Source: Tamarix chinensis (taxonomy: Eukaryota; Streptophyta; Magnoliopsida; Caryophyllales; Tamaricaceae). Taken from it: a DNA stretch of 64,000 nucleotides. The notes under the pieces are model-generated. The model was not told where the DNA came from, searched no databases, and saw only the letters and a list, made by a program, of their open reading frames with translations. Position numbers and translations under genes: made by a program. Where the stretch lies: the NCBI GenBank assembly GCA_030549775.1, contig CM060173.1, positions 1,488,001-1,552,000 on the forward strand, read 5' to 3'. Positions 1 through 12,194 of the stretch are shown here, in pieces; positions within the stretch are counted from its first letter, which is position 1; the number at the start of each line of letters is the position of its first letter.

Positions 1-3000
1 CTTCCGCATGGTTTGAAAGAGTTGGTGGTAGCTCGGGTAGTTTTTGTGAACGGTTGACACATTTTGCTCACAGATTCTGGGTTTGGGTTGGAGGCTCTGC
101 ATGAAAGACCGAAGACCGAATTCTTCGTAGGTTTTGGTCTAGGTTTGGTTTTGTGGATGCCATTTAGAGTTATGCATGGCGATAAATTTCAGCTAGCTAG
201 AAGCAGTTTTTTTTTAAAAAATAAAATAAAATTTATTGATGTTTAAATAAGGAGTTTAAAAGCTTCTCTTTCAAAAGCTTGTTAGAGTATCCTATCGAAT
301 AAGTTCAAACATTTGCCTTTCAATTTTCAGTATGTTGCTACATCTCTCAACTAATTATTTTAGCCTGTCTTAAAATATACTCTTGTAGTCCATTTAGATT
401 AGAATAAATTAAAATAAGGATAAATATTAAAATTTTACTTAGTTGAGGGAAGAAAATGAAGGTTAATTGAGAATAAATATTTAAAAATGATATTAACCTA
501 ACTTAGGTAAATCGAAATGAATGTTTAAAAAAGTAAATATATGATATTTATATTCTTATATTAAATAGATATGTCTCTTTCACGACAATTTAACTAGAGA
601 TATGTTTATTTGATTAGATATAAAATTTAATTATATTCTAGCATTTACGTTTGTTATCCTTTAAAATTAAAAATTAATGAAAATAAAGTTAATTAGAGTA
701 AGTAAAAGTAAAATTTTAATTCTGATTCATATAGTTAATATTAAATATATTCTGACCACAATCTACGAAGGTTTTCGTGATGATATATACCACCGGTATA
801 AGGTGCTGGGTACGCCATGGTTGCGTGAATTGTGTTTTGTTGTACTTTGATGATCTACACTTACTACATCATGTTAATATATACTAGTTTCGTATGACAC
901 CGATTATGCCTGAACTAAAGAAAAACGCTCAAAATTCATGTGACCGGGCGCCCTAATGAAATCCGTATATATTCAGATTGAGATAACAGTGTTACACGGA
1001 CAAAATTCATTGTACGATCATATGCTCCAATATTATGATTATGTTTTCAATCTTTTCACGTCGTATTATATATTGACAAGTTAACTGTGAAAGTGGTACA
1101 GCTGATACATCAACATTAATCGATGACGTTACGTACACCTTGCACGGTGGGCCTTGAAACAAAATCATGATTTTGGTTCAGAGGAGTAATTAAAGTGGGC
1201 GTTAGAATCAGGTTGACGGATGATGCAGACCAATGATTCATATTTGGAGGCGAGCATGCTGACACATGTTTGTCAGATTAATTCTAATCCTCCATATAAA
1301 ATAATTATTATGCTGATAGATGCAGCGAACAGCACACCGCGCCACATGAAATCCCACTGTTACAGAGGGGCGGGGAGCGTACCGATACCACCAGTGTTGC
1401 AGGACGGCTTTATACGGAAATAAAAATAAAAAAATAAGGACGAAAAAAAGAATGATTAATAATAATTGATGAAGATGTCGTAATAAACACTCTTTTTTTA
1501 AAAAAAAAATACATATATAAAAATTAATTATAACTATTATGTTAGTATTTGATCATTGGTCAAATTTTAATAAATATTTAATCTAAATTTATTTTAATCT
1601 CGATCCTTAAATTTTTTAAATCTAATAATAATTAAATATTTCTATATTTATATTTTAAATATTAATTGTACTAAAACCTAAATCTATAATAAAAAAATGT
1701 ACATATATAAAAAAAATATTCGGAATAAAAATGATGAGTCAAAATAAAATTTCTTATCACTTACTACTACAAGTCACAACTTGCGTGCTAGCTATATTGG
1801 TTTCCTTTCCCAAATACTTAATTGGTCCTCCACCCGGGCCCCCCTCTCTTTCCCTCGTGGCCCTTAATTGGATTTTTTCTTGTATAATCACTCTACACTA
1901 CGGTGAGCTGTTGCGACTAGTCATCATTATATAATCCCCGATATTTTTATGTCTAACAACTGTGTTTGGACATTGGACCAGAGTGTTGCTTGCATGGGTA
2001 TGTATCAGTCGACGGTGCCCGTAGATAGATACGTCGTGCTAAGAAATGACACCTGTGTGCACGATTTACATCGAATTAGCTAAGTTTCTCATCCCACTGA
2101 CTACGGAAACAAATGACATGACATGATGACTACCGGCATCATGCATTATATTCTACAAAACCCATCATAAAACTATATGCACCGGTGACATTTTGATTGG
2201 ATTCGTGTTTTGTACTTGAGATTTTTATGAATCGTAAATTAGAAAAGTAGAACTAGATGTACATACACCGCTTGCTATGTGTTGGATTACTGATATTAAT
2301 AAATTAATTTGATAATTATACTGTTTTGATCTAAAAAATTAAATAACTAATCCTATATTTTATTTTTGAAATTACATAATCTATTTGATCAATAAAAAAT
2401 TATATAATTTAAATATCCAATCTAATAAATTATAAGTAATATTTATATTTTGTAATTATTATTATTTTTATTAAATATTATCTAAAATTTTAAATTATTA
2501 ATTGAGTATAATGTAATTCAATACTCAAATCAAATTATTTGATTAAATTACTTTATTATCTTTTGCTTGAAAAGTTAGTATATAATATTGTTTATTTGCA
2601 TCTCATTCAAAAGTTTTAAAATTCTGATAAACTATTTATTATCTTATCTAAAATTTTAAATATTTATACATTTTTGTTTCAATATCCGAACTTCTTGATA
2701 TCTACTTTTTATTATGAAATATCAAAATCATCAAATATTTAAAATATTGGATATTTAATACTTAAATGTGGCTAATTTAATATTATGCTAAATAAATTAT
2801 TTATGATTGATTACTTCAATAATCCCGACGCATAAATAGAGTTAATATTCTAATTGACTGCCTACCTGGATACGCGCTACAAGAATGTTACTTTGGCCCA
2901 GATCATGAGACCGACATGCCATAGGTAGGAACATCACATTTTGAAATGTAAAAATTAGCCCATCGAAAGATATTGTGGGAATTTGTTAATAAAAAGTATA

Positions 3001-4250
3001 TATATGAATTAATATAATAATCAACATTTTATCGGAATTGGAGCACATGTGATCCACCGCGGGTATGATCAGTCAATCACATAAAAAGATCACTCGATCA
3101 GCCACCTATTTATTGCTGCTACAACTATCACTACAAGCTCTTTGTTCCTCCCTCCGCCCCCCTCCCCATCCCCATATTTATTTCCTTTAGCTAGATTTTT
3201 TTTTTTTTATTTTTTTGTTTTAACATTGAAGGCCGGGATTCTTGGACCAGCAGTGCTGGCGGCACTATCAATGCATGCACCCAACCAAAATTCTAACCTG
3301 TCATCATCTGTCAGAAAATAAATCGGAAATAATAAACAAATAATGATTGATATACACACTCCACTGATATCTTCCGGATCCTATGACAACAGACCCTGTC
3401 TCCCGAACCTTCGATTTTAATAGCAAGGTAGAAAAACGACTAGTTCATGTCATGTTCGGTCGATGGCTACGCAAGTAATGCCTCGGTTTTGTGGTCTTCT
3501 TTTTCTTTCAAAACTAGATATTTCACTAATATTAGCGGAAGGTCTCGTAACGATGTCGATACAACAGAATCGATTGAATATAGGACTTATGTATAATCTA
3601 ATGCTAAATTTTTTTTTTTAAAAAAAAATTAAAGTATATTTTACTAAAATTATTAGAAAAAATTTATTTTATAATATTTCTGATTTTTTTTTCCTATAAA
3701 TTGATACTTATAATTTTTTTTTTAAAAAAACATTACATACATCTTTCACCGTTATTATATCAATATTTCACCATCCTAATATTATTAAATATTTAACCAT
3801 AACAATATATATATAAGTATATTTTACCACTATTAAACTAATATTTCACTATCAATAAACCGATTTTTACCAACAACTTAATTGGTCTCCTATTTAGGCT
3901 GTGAAGACCAAACCAATATCTCTCGACTTTGCAGTCCAATATCTAATTATGAATATAAAACTCTCCCCCACGCATCCCACTAATCTTGTAGGAACTGCTC
4001 TACTTACTAATTGAGAGGCGATCAAACTCCTTCATAATCCTAATTAAACATCCACACAACACATACATAACCAAGGGTGGATTAGGTTAGGGTTCAAATC
4101 CTTCAACATTAGGAGGGATTTTTTTGTCACCATAGCATGGAAATGACTAGCCACTCATAACTATATTATAAAACTCTAAGTGATAAAAAAAAAATTCATT
4201 TTACTTATCAAAATAGAGAAAAAACAAAGCCTCAAATATCTGATTCAATT
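1..4250. other. Gene-free DNA, comparatively rich in CpG
   Basis: No gene is supported here. The short open frames (for example 64-246 on +, 1220-1423 on +, 1731-1934 on +) show no recognisable domain, and 64-246 runs into an A/T tract. Parts of 730-1400, 1960-2200 and 2840-3550 have ordinary base complexity and many CG dinucleotides, unlike the CpG-poor retroelement DNA that follows. Between them, 360-730, 1430-1740, 2290-2830 and 3600-3850 are very AT-rich. I infer low-copy intergenic DNA, perhaps the flank of a gene outside the window. The first 200 bases could be a gene tail, but nothing shows it. Confidence 0.5.
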
Positions 4251-5140
4251 AGAGTCTTCAAAAGATGACTACAGTGGTTAATTCAATGTCAGAAGGGAGA
4301 GTGATGAAGTGTTTTATAGATTTGAAAGAAGGTGAGAGAGAAACAAAATAAAACACGAACCACCAAACCCTACTTGATCCCCCTCTTTATCTAATCAAGA
4401 AATGACCAATTATAAGAAAATTTGCAACAACACGAGTGTGTCGGTGCTGCCACGATCCCTTGGTGTTGTTTCCCAGACTTGTAAAATTCGAGCTTTGAAT
4501 GACACGACTGAGGTGTATAACATGGGTGCCCCGTTTTGTTTCTCTATGAGGGTTTGCTTTTGTCCATGGGCCACTAGTGTCCATCCTCTTTTTTTGATGT
4601 TCCATTCCAAGCTTATTTTAGCCCTCCATTTGAACATTTAGCTCATTTTCTCAAATCTCTTCCTTCCATATCCTACAAGATAGAACCCAATGGTAGTAAA
4701 CACGAACAAAGGGTCTAAACATCATATTGAGCATCACAAATTCCCTAAAATATATATCAATGTAGCATCGATCTCATGGAACAAATCACATTCATTAACT
4801 ACCCAATGCTTAGAAATTTGCTTGCCCCAAGCAAAAACATATAAAACCTACCCAATAAAAGATAAGAAAATAACACATGTCCCCCTCCTCATAATAGAGT
4901 GTTGCATCTCAACAATAGCATAGACGCCAAATCCAACATTCTGAGACCCAAAAATAAACAAGCACAAAACAAGTTTTTTTCAAAAAGTCTCAAGATACAT
5001 AATTAAAGAAGAAATATAACCATATATTGGAATTCTCTAGTCAATATCATGCATCAAGAAGCATGCAAATAACATGTGAAGTGGGTTGTAGAGTACCACT
5101 GACTAACTTATTCATGATCCTAAGTTTTGAACTAAGCATC
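4251..5140. other. Unclassified intergenic DNA, possibly old retroelement
   Basis: Frames of about 75 codons overlap on both strands at 4387-4641, which argues that none is selected as coding. No domain is recognised. The composition and the abutting LTR at 5141 suggest older repeat DNA, but no terminal or coding signal was found. The last bases, GCATC at 5136-5140, may be a target duplication of the next LTR. Confidence 0.35.
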
Positions 5141-5764
5141 TATAATATCTCCAAAATTTACTATTGAAAAACTTTATTTAAGTGGAAGAACTATTTAAAC
5201 ATAAGAGGGGTGTTACTGTCATAATCGATATAAGTGGGGCCATAAATCATCCTCATACCAATTACAAGGCAAAAGTAAAACAAAATACAAAGCATGATAA
5301 ATATAAAACAAGGACATTCCATAAATAAATAAGAGTTAGGTGTTCATTTCACAAGTATAACTAAAATACATAAATAAGTTTTCAGATAAAAATAACAAAG
5401 AGAAAAACCAGTTTAAAACAATAATCGGATAACACAAGTCTTTAGTCCCCAGCCCTAGTCATAGATCGGTATCACTCTACCCTAATCAGTGCATCATATA
5501 TAACAAAGGCATCTAGTGAGTCCTCATTTACCTGCACAGACTTAGAAGGGGTATTTGTTCGTGGGAATGAGCAACATCTATAATAAGGATGATCGGTACG
5601 CTTTATATTGAGTAAGGTAACAATATAGTCAAGAAGGTTACATAAATTCATAAAACCATGATAAAAGATGACAAGCGCATAAGTTGACCTTACTGACTTA
5701 TTTAATAATCCTAAATCATGTGGTAATAGTGCAATGATAACTATTTTATGATTTTATTCATGTT

Positions 5765-6150
5765 GGGTTTAGACACCCTACTATTTTCAACCCGTATAAT
5801 GGTAATCTAATACAACTTCCAGGACAGCATGCTCCTGGGCATCATTATCACTGGTGGATTAGTAATCAGAGTACAATCCTAGGGAAGAATACTCCAACCC
5901 ACTATTCTCACCAGTGGATCGATAATCAAGATACAACCAGTCCTGAATTATGTGGTATTCCATTGTAAGTAATTAGCGTCTCACCTATCCAATGATTTAA
6001 TTTACTTGAGTTCGTGGCCTCACTATTCTCACCAGTGGAACGGTAACAAGGTACAACTCCAGGGTAAGACACTCCTAGCCACTATTCTCGCTAGTGGATC
6101 GGTAGGTATAACTAGGCCCGACTCAAGTGATATTCCACTTTAAGTTATTA
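5765..6150. repeat. Two blocks of ~60-bp repeats inside LTR A
   Basis: The motif CCACTATTCTCACCAGTGGA recurs with about 60-bp spacing, each time followed by a CGGTAA-like and CTCCAGGG-like stretch. The first block (about 5765-5970) and second block (about 6015-6150) are each closed by a TTCCACTTTAAGTAATTA-like sequence. The same two-block design occurs in LTRs D, E and F. Confidence 0.7.
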
Positions 6151-7559
6151 CTGTATTATTTGTGTTTCATTTATTTCAATATTATCTCACAATCATGTAC
6201 ACTATACTAATGCAAGGCACTATCCCAACTCCTACCCCAAAACAACCATGTTTCACTTTAAAAACCCTAATATCACAACCTAGTATATCATGTCTTCCAA
6301 TTCCCCTTTTGTCCCCAATTTACCCAACAAATCTCAACAAGTTATTAGGAACCACATATTCAAGAGTCATGGCATATAACCACATTTTACACATGTGATA
6401 ATCACTAGCCTTTAGGGTTACTATTCGAACCTCCTCTAAAGCCTTATTTTTCTTGTATTTAGCATGGTTTCTTTTCCTATGATGGTCTAGTTCTCAAATT
6501 CTGTACCCATGCATATAATGATACTATTAACCATTAACTCAAATATTGTGTCCTAAATCCTATTTTTTACACATGTGATAATAACCTACCTATTCGGGCC
6601 CCCTCCAATACCCTAATTTTTTATTGTGGCTATAACTACTTTTTTCTACTTCGTATGTCTACCAAATTTGGTATACATTCCCAAAATGTTAAGGTTAACA
6701 TCATGTTCCAAGGTTGCATTCCAACTCCCCCATCTTTACATGCGATAATAGCCTACCCCTAGGGTTAATCCTTGGCCTCCCAAAACCTTAATTTTGCCTT
6801 TTGGTCATAACTCCTTCCATGGTGCTCAAATGACTTCTCAAATTTGCATGACTACCCATGATGCCATCATTAACTTCGTATCCACTCCCTAATACCAATC
6901 CCCTACTTTAATCATATATGCTAATAACTTCCCCCTAGGATTTACTAATCACATTTATGGTCCTTCTCCCCCATTATGTATTTACCATAAAACCCTTTAT
7001 TTTTGCCCCTATTATTTAATGTAGTATCCCTAACATATTATGTGCCAGTTAAAACTCTAAATTACCCAACAAGCCACTTTTTTATAGTATTGGCCTAAAT
7101 GCCCCTAAGTCACTAGAACCCTACTTCTACCATCCCTAAGTCATAAGACACCCAACAAGAAGGACTCTATAACTTTTCACGCATATAATATCATAAAGGC
7201 ATGGACATGAGTATACATAAAATTATTGAAATCAACATAGTTATAACTACACAACTTTCTTACCTTTTGCTATTGTCAATCCAAGCTGTATATACAACAC
7301 CAGAGTCATTTATCATTTCATGCATGCCATCACACATTAAGAACATATATTACAATACAATAATACCCTATCAATGATTGTATTCTTACTAAAGCAAATT
7401 CGGTCTCTAAGTATGCATGACCTATACCTCCTCTTCTGTTATCACTAGAATGTTACCTAAAAATAAGGATATACATAGTTTAGATATTCCTTTATTCTTT
7501 ATAAAAGAAATATTTTAACCTAAAGAAAGCTAAAATAGGAGAAAGGAAAGGGATGTAAC

Positions 7560-8610
7560 CAAATTAGGAAGGAAAATTATGGAAGGTGGTGCACGACAAT
7601 GATCATAGTGGCGGCGACAACTATTTTGGAGTAGTGAATGAGGGTTGGTAGTTTAGGGTTAAGGTGGAGATTGTACTAGGGATGGCTAGAGTTGGTGGTG
7701 GTTAGTGGTGGTGGAGCTGGTGGCCGGTGGTGGTGTATGGAGATGATCATCTGAGAGGGAGAAAGGAGGGGTTATTGTGGTGGTTACACTAGCTGGGGTG
7801 CCTATATAGGTCAGCTCAGGTGTGGTGGTGGTAAAGAGGGAGAATAAAAGGGATGGTGGTGCTAGTTGTGGCAGTGTAGCCAGCTATGGTTGCAGATGCA
7901 GGGGAAGGAAATGGGAGGAGGAAAGGGGGAAAAGGGGAAAAGGGTGGCATGAGAAGTGTTGGTAGGGTATAGGTAGCAAGGGGAGGTGGATGGATGGTTG
8001 GCCAAGCAACGGTGGGTGGAGGAGGTGCCACTAGAGCTAGCAGGGATAGAGGAGGGAGGAAAAATAGGGATCAACGGGCATGCTTGCAAGTGGAAGAGAA
8101 GAGAAATGAGAGGTTTGGCGGGGTATATATAGGCAAGGGAGGAGGCTAGAAGCTTAGAGTGCATGGCTATAAGGGTGGTTATAGGCGGGTATAGGGCAGA
8201 GTGTAGGGGGTAGGGTTTAGGGATTAGGGTAACGAGCGTGACCAACATGCATATCACTGTATGGCCAAGAGGGAAAAGGTAAGGGAGGGGTGGTTGGTGC
8301 AGAAATGGAAAGGGGAGGGTGATGTAAAGAGGAAGATGGGTGGGGAAGGAAGAAAAAAGGAAAATAAAGAAAAAGAAAAAAGAAAAGAAAAGGAGAATGA
8401 AAGAAGAAAAAGGAGAGGGATGGGTCTGGGCTTACCTAGGGAAGGAAAGCAAGAAAATAAAAAGAATAGGATTGGGCTAGGACGACATAGCCCAGAAGAA
8501 ACGAGAAGAAGAAGAAGAAAGAAGAGAAAAAGGAAAGGAAAGAAAAAAAAGAAGAGAAGGAAAATGAAGGAAGAAAAGAAAAGAAAATTTTTGGTGTGGA
8601 ATTTAGGTTA
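7560..8610. repeat. Purine-rich (sense pyrimidine-rich) block of LTR A
   Basis: The plus strand is dominated by G and A (GGTGG, GGAGG, AAGAAA runs), so the LTR sense strand is C/T-rich. Long frames in it, including a Lys/Arg/Glu-rich one at 8261-8611, are products of low complexity, not genes. The corresponding block in other family members also lies in the 5' part of the LTR. Confidence 0.6.
8123..8131 (-). promoter_or_regulatory. Possible TATA box of LTR A
   Basis: TATATATA followed by CCCC in LTR sense, about 577 bases from the LTR start and next to the pyrimidine-rich block. Its place matches TATAAATACCCC in LTR F and TATAAATACACC in LTR C. Promoter role is inferred from position. Confidence 0.4.
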
Positions 8611-8706
8611 GATTTAAGATAATCAAATAAAAATAAAAATTAGAAATTAGGTTAAATTGAAAGTTGATACATCAAATTTAGAATTTTAAAATTTTAGGGT
8701 ATAATA

Positions 8707-10078
8707 ACATCTTACTTTAGGTATCAAAACACTCTTCTCTTATGTATTTGTGTGTGTTAAATTATTTTAAGCTTTCACTCAAGTTCCCTCACACAGAAGC
8801 ATGATCACCCATAAGATTGCAATGCTATTTAATTCTCCACCACTCAAAAATTTTAAAAACGTGTAAAAGTTAAGAGGTATTATTTGAGTTTGTAATAAGG
8901 CTAAAGGTAGAGGGTTAGGAAAGAAATTTTCTATAAATGTGGAGCTAAGAGTGTAGTACTAAGATTGTGAGCAATGATAAAAACACAAGCCTGTGCTACC
9001 TTTTCAACTATTTTTTCTTTCAAAATTTCCTATTCTTCTTCATTTTTATTTTTTTTATTTTCCACTTCAGCAATAACCATTCATTTTAATACTCCTCCCC
9101 CTGTTTATTGTTTCACCACAGTCCCAATTACCTATTCAGTTTTGCTCAACACCCCTAATTCTAGACTAATGTAGGGATAACTAGAATCATCTAACAATTG
9201 TGGGTATATCAACAAATAAGGAAAATGGTTATCAAAGGATACATCATAAAAGGTCAAGCTATCTAGATAATGTAGATAAAGTAGAAAGAGTATTTGCCTT
9301 TGTCATATTAGAGCACTTCTAAGTCACATGTGGTTTTGAAGAGAACCAAATCAAGTTATAGTTTACAAGTCATGGGTAAACAACACACACAAAAGAAAGA
9401 ATATGAGACTATTTTTGATGACCCAATCATTAGGCCCAAAATACACAAGATCCAGACATATTTGCCAATCTTAATCAATAGAATCACAAAATAGGTCAAC
9501 ACTAGGGTTAACTACAATGATCTAGAATCACCACCCAATGCATGTCTGATCTTCAAATTTTCCAACTCAATTATAATCCATTTTTCCAAAAAGAGTTTCA
9601 CATGTGTTAACATGGCAAATACAACATATATTCTATCAAGAGATAAGCATTCTTCACAATCATCAATGGAGAGTTGTTTCCCCATTTTTTTCCCATTTCC
9701 TAACTTTTAAATTTTTTTTATTATTAGAAAGAAAAAACACACTAAAAAAATAAAGAAATGAAGAAAATAAAAACACAGTCGAGCGAACTCAATAAATGCC
9801 TCAAATATCTCTTCCAAACGACTAATGCAATCGCTGAGTAGCATGATGACTAACTAGCTACAAGACAGAAACTGTGTTAGGCCTAAGCCTTCCTAGTTAA
9901 CTAACACATAACGCAAGTAATTAACATTTCAATGCCACTTAGGCTACCCATCCCCAATTCCTCATAAGTTAATCCAGGGTTTCAAGAGGAAAACTAGTTG
10001 TTTCTAAAATGTGAAATAGACCTTTAAAAATCAGATTAGGGACTGTTGAAAACCAAAATATGGTAATCAAAACCAAAT
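8707..10078 (-). other. Leader/internal remnant of the element behind LTR B
   Basis: This stretch follows the primer-binding site on the minus strand, so at least its upper part is the internal leader of a retroelement. From about 9851 downward the minus strand holds an ATG and a short Glu/Leu/Ile-rich frame that could be a gag beginning, but it is quickly broken by stops. No gag, protease or polymerase motif is visible. The lower part may belong to DNA flanking LTR A; I see no boundary. Confidence 0.35.
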
Positions 10079-10090
10079 ACTCTGATACCA
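10079..10090 (-). promoter_or_regulatory. Primer-binding site for initiator Met tRNA
   Basis: On the minus strand TGGTATCAGAGT matches the usual plant retroelement primer site TGGTATCAGAGC at 11 of 12 positions and begins three bases after the end of LTR B. This fixes LTR B as minus strand and as a 5' LTR, because priming of minus-strand DNA starts here. It is the only clear primer site in the window. Confidence 0.8.
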
Positions 10091-10520
10091 ACTTATAACA
10101 CTCCAATTTTGACTATCATTTTGCATCGGAAGTAAGTAAGTAAAATAGTGGGGGTTACCGCCATGATCAACATAAGTATGGCTTATGCAACCATCCTTGC
10201 ATCAATTATAAGACCAAAACATTTAAGGAAATACTAGGAAATTAGGAAACAAAAGCACATTTATATTATAATACTGAGTTTGGAGTTTAACTCGTATTTT
10301 TACAATACCAAAATACAAAAAGAGGATACCATGGATCAAGAGTCCAAAAAGGGTATCCAACTAAATACATAATCCGGATAATAGATACTCTTCACCCGAC
10401 CCTGACATAGATGGAGTCACTCATCCCCACATAAGGCGTCATATGCCGCAAAGTCATCTACCTTATTCCTCTAAGACCTACACATAAGATCCAGAGCCTT
10501 CTGCTCGTGGGAATGAGAAG

Positions 10521-10555
10521 CACCCGTAAAACGGGTGGTTAGTACGCTACGTACT
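10521..10555 (-). other. Tandem perfect hairpins near the 3' end of LTR B
   Basis: Two adjacent perfect inverted repeats: CACCCGT-AAA-ACGGGTG (10521-10537) and AGTACG-CTA-CGTACT (10541-10555). They lie beside a GTGGGAATGAG motif shared by most LTRs of the family. The second hairpin recurs in F and, with a different loop, in H. They could form in LTR RNA; the function is unknown. Confidence 0.7.
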
Positions 10556-10719
10556 GAGTAAGGTAACAATATTATCGAAATAGGAATACAAATAGCATAT
10601 GCTTCCACATTTGATAATAAAGGAATATAACAAAGTAAATGAAACATCTCATAAGGCATATTACGATCTAGATCCTTTTATTAAGCATAGTCCATTTTCA
10701 TTCTTTTATATATGTTGAG

Positions 10720-10940
10720 TGCAGGAATCCCACTATTCTTAAACCGATGGAACGGTCTTAAACTCTGAGGGACAATACACCCGAGCCACTATTCTTTCTG
10801 ATGGAACAGTGGTTAAAAACATCTCCTCGGAGCAGAACACTCCCTAGCCACTATTATTTCCGATGGACAGATGTTAAAAATATTTCCTCAGGGCAGAACG
10901 CTCCCGAGCCACTTTTCAACCAGGTGCAACGGGAGTACAT
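10720..10940. repeat. ~60-bp repeat block inside LTR B
   Basis: Three to four copies of a CCACTATTCTTNCCGATGGA-like motif followed by ACNGTNNTTAAAANC and CTCCCGAGCC. Only one of the two blocks seen in LTR E remains, because the deletion removes the second. Confidence 0.65.
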
Positions 10941-11323
10941 ATACATAAAGAAAAGATATCACTTTGGTCTTGAATTACGTATTCTTCCACTACAAATCAT
11001 TAGTATCTTTCCCATAGGTTATGAAGATATGTTTTATTTCACGATGAGTAGGGCAGCGATGGCTAGCGACAGCGAGGGGGAAGGTTGGGGCGACCTTGGT
11101 GGTCAGTCCACCAGCCAAAGGACAGTGAGTGGTGGCCTAGGTGGTGCAGGGCAGGGGAGATGACAGTGCGAACGCCAAAAATAAGGAAAGGAAGGGGAAG
11201 AAGAAGGAGAAGAAAAGGGAGAAGCAGGAGAGGAGAAGGAAGAGGGAGCTCGGTGATGGCTCTTTGACACTAATATTAGCAGAGTGAGGTAAAACCAAAT
11301 AGAAATAGGGAGAGTGTGAGGTG

Positions 11324-11340
11324 TATATATATATATATAT
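11324..11340 (-). promoter_or_regulatory. (TA)n, possible TATA region of LTR B
   Basis: A (TA)8 run about 714 bases from the LTR start, next to the purine-rich plus strand (11050-11800). It sits where other family members have TATAAATA. It may be a simple repeat grown from the TATA box. Confidence 0.35.
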
Positions 11341-12194
11341 GCGTACATGTGTGCGTGTAAGGTGTGAGTTAGGGAAGAAGAAAAAGAATAGGGGGTGCTG
11401 GTGTGCGACGATGATGATGGTGATTATGCAGCTGCAAGGTGATAATGATGGTTGCAGGAAATGGTTAGGGTAGGGTAATAGCTGCAGGGTGAGGGAGGTG
11501 ATGGTTGATGGAAGTGTTGCGTGAGAAGAAGAAAAATGGTAGGGTGGAAAGTGAGTTTGTAGAGTGTGTGATGGGGTGTAGTCAGGAATAGATAAGGATA
11601 CAAAAGGAGAAGAAGAAAAGAAGAAAGGAGGTAAGGAGGTAAGCTGATGGGTGATAAATGCAGAAAGGTGATGGTGCAAGTGGGTGGTGCAAGTTGCATA
11701 GATTCAAGAGTTACAGCTCAAGTTTGGTGGGAGGAAGAGAAGAAGGAAAAGAAAAGAAGAAAGAAAAGAAAAGAGAAAGAAAAGAGAAAAGAGAAAGAGA
11801 AAGAAAATAAAAGGGATGGGGGATTAGTTTAGGGTTATTTTAGATTAGCTAAAGGTAATTAGGATTAGCGAAAATTTTTGTGGGTTTTAATTTTGATTTA
11901 AAAATTAAGGTTTATCAAAGTTAAGGTTTTTGGAATCAATTAAAGTGTCGAGATTAATGAGAGGTTAAGGCTAACATAAGGTTTATTGATATTGGAATTA
12001 ATTTAGGGCGCTAATGACGCAGGATTAGGCTAAGAAAATTTTTGGGGTATTACAACAAGTGTTTTGTTTAGGAATTATCATAGTTATCTTATCCTTTAAC
12101 AAACCTTTTGAAAAATACTGCCAAATTTTAGTGGGATGATACCTATAAGGACATATTCAAGACATGAAGTGGCATCTAACTACAATACCCGTTG

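Larger units (their letters stand above)
5141..8706 (-). mobile_element. Solo LTR A, Ty3/gypsy-like long LTR family
   Basis: In minus orientation the LTR starts at the high end (complement of TTTTAGGGTATAATA) and ends at the low end (complement of TATAATATCTCCAAAATTT), degraded forms of the family's TGTAATACCCC and GGTGTTACA ends. It carries the family landmarks in order: purine-rich plus strand 7560-8600, TATA-like site 8123-8131, two repeat blocks 5765-6150, the GTGGGAATGAG motif near 5560, and a GGGTGTTACTG-type motif near 5215. Flanks GCATC (5136-5140) and ACATC (8707-8711) match at 4 of 5 bases, as expected of an old target duplication. It is more diverged than B and E. No internal coding region is attached. 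The exact high end could be 3 bases further out. Confidence 0.65.
10094..12054 (-). mobile_element. 5' LTR B with a large internal deletion
   Basis: Plus-strand ends read TATAACACTCC (low) and GGGGTATTACA (high), the family termini, and the primer-binding site directly follows on the minus strand. By eye the low 960 bases align closely with LTR E (near 21540-22450). At about 11053-11060 the match jumps to E at about 24300 and then continues to the end. So B has lost about 1.85 kb, which accounts for its 1961 bases against 3833 in E. No matching 3' LTR was found: LTR A is too different to be its partner. The high flank ACAAG starts the pol remnant of element C. Confidence 0.75.

Noticed and set aside
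1..246. 3' end of a host gene
   Set aside because: The frame 64-246 has no recognisable domain and ends in an A/T tract; nothing supports an exon.
4085..4115. tRNA-like GGGTTCAAATCC motif
   Set aside because: Only a T-arm-like sequence; no matching acceptor, D-arm or anticodon arm around it.
4387..4641. Coding region with 72-79 codon frames
   Set aside because: Frames on both strands overlap with similar length and neither shows a domain or start context.
8261..8611. 116-codon basic protein-like frame
   Set aside because: Runs of Lys, Arg, Glu come from an A/G-only tract of LTR A; not a nuclear protein gene.
11137..11679. 180-codon Ser/Pro/Phe-rich minus frame
   Set aside because: Pyrimidine-rich strand of LTR B; no domain and same composition effect as in other LTRs.
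5141..12054. A and B as the two LTRs of one element
   Set aside because: Primer site beside B fits, but A is clearly more diverged from B than E is, and A has its own near-matching 5-bp flanks (GCATC/ACATC).
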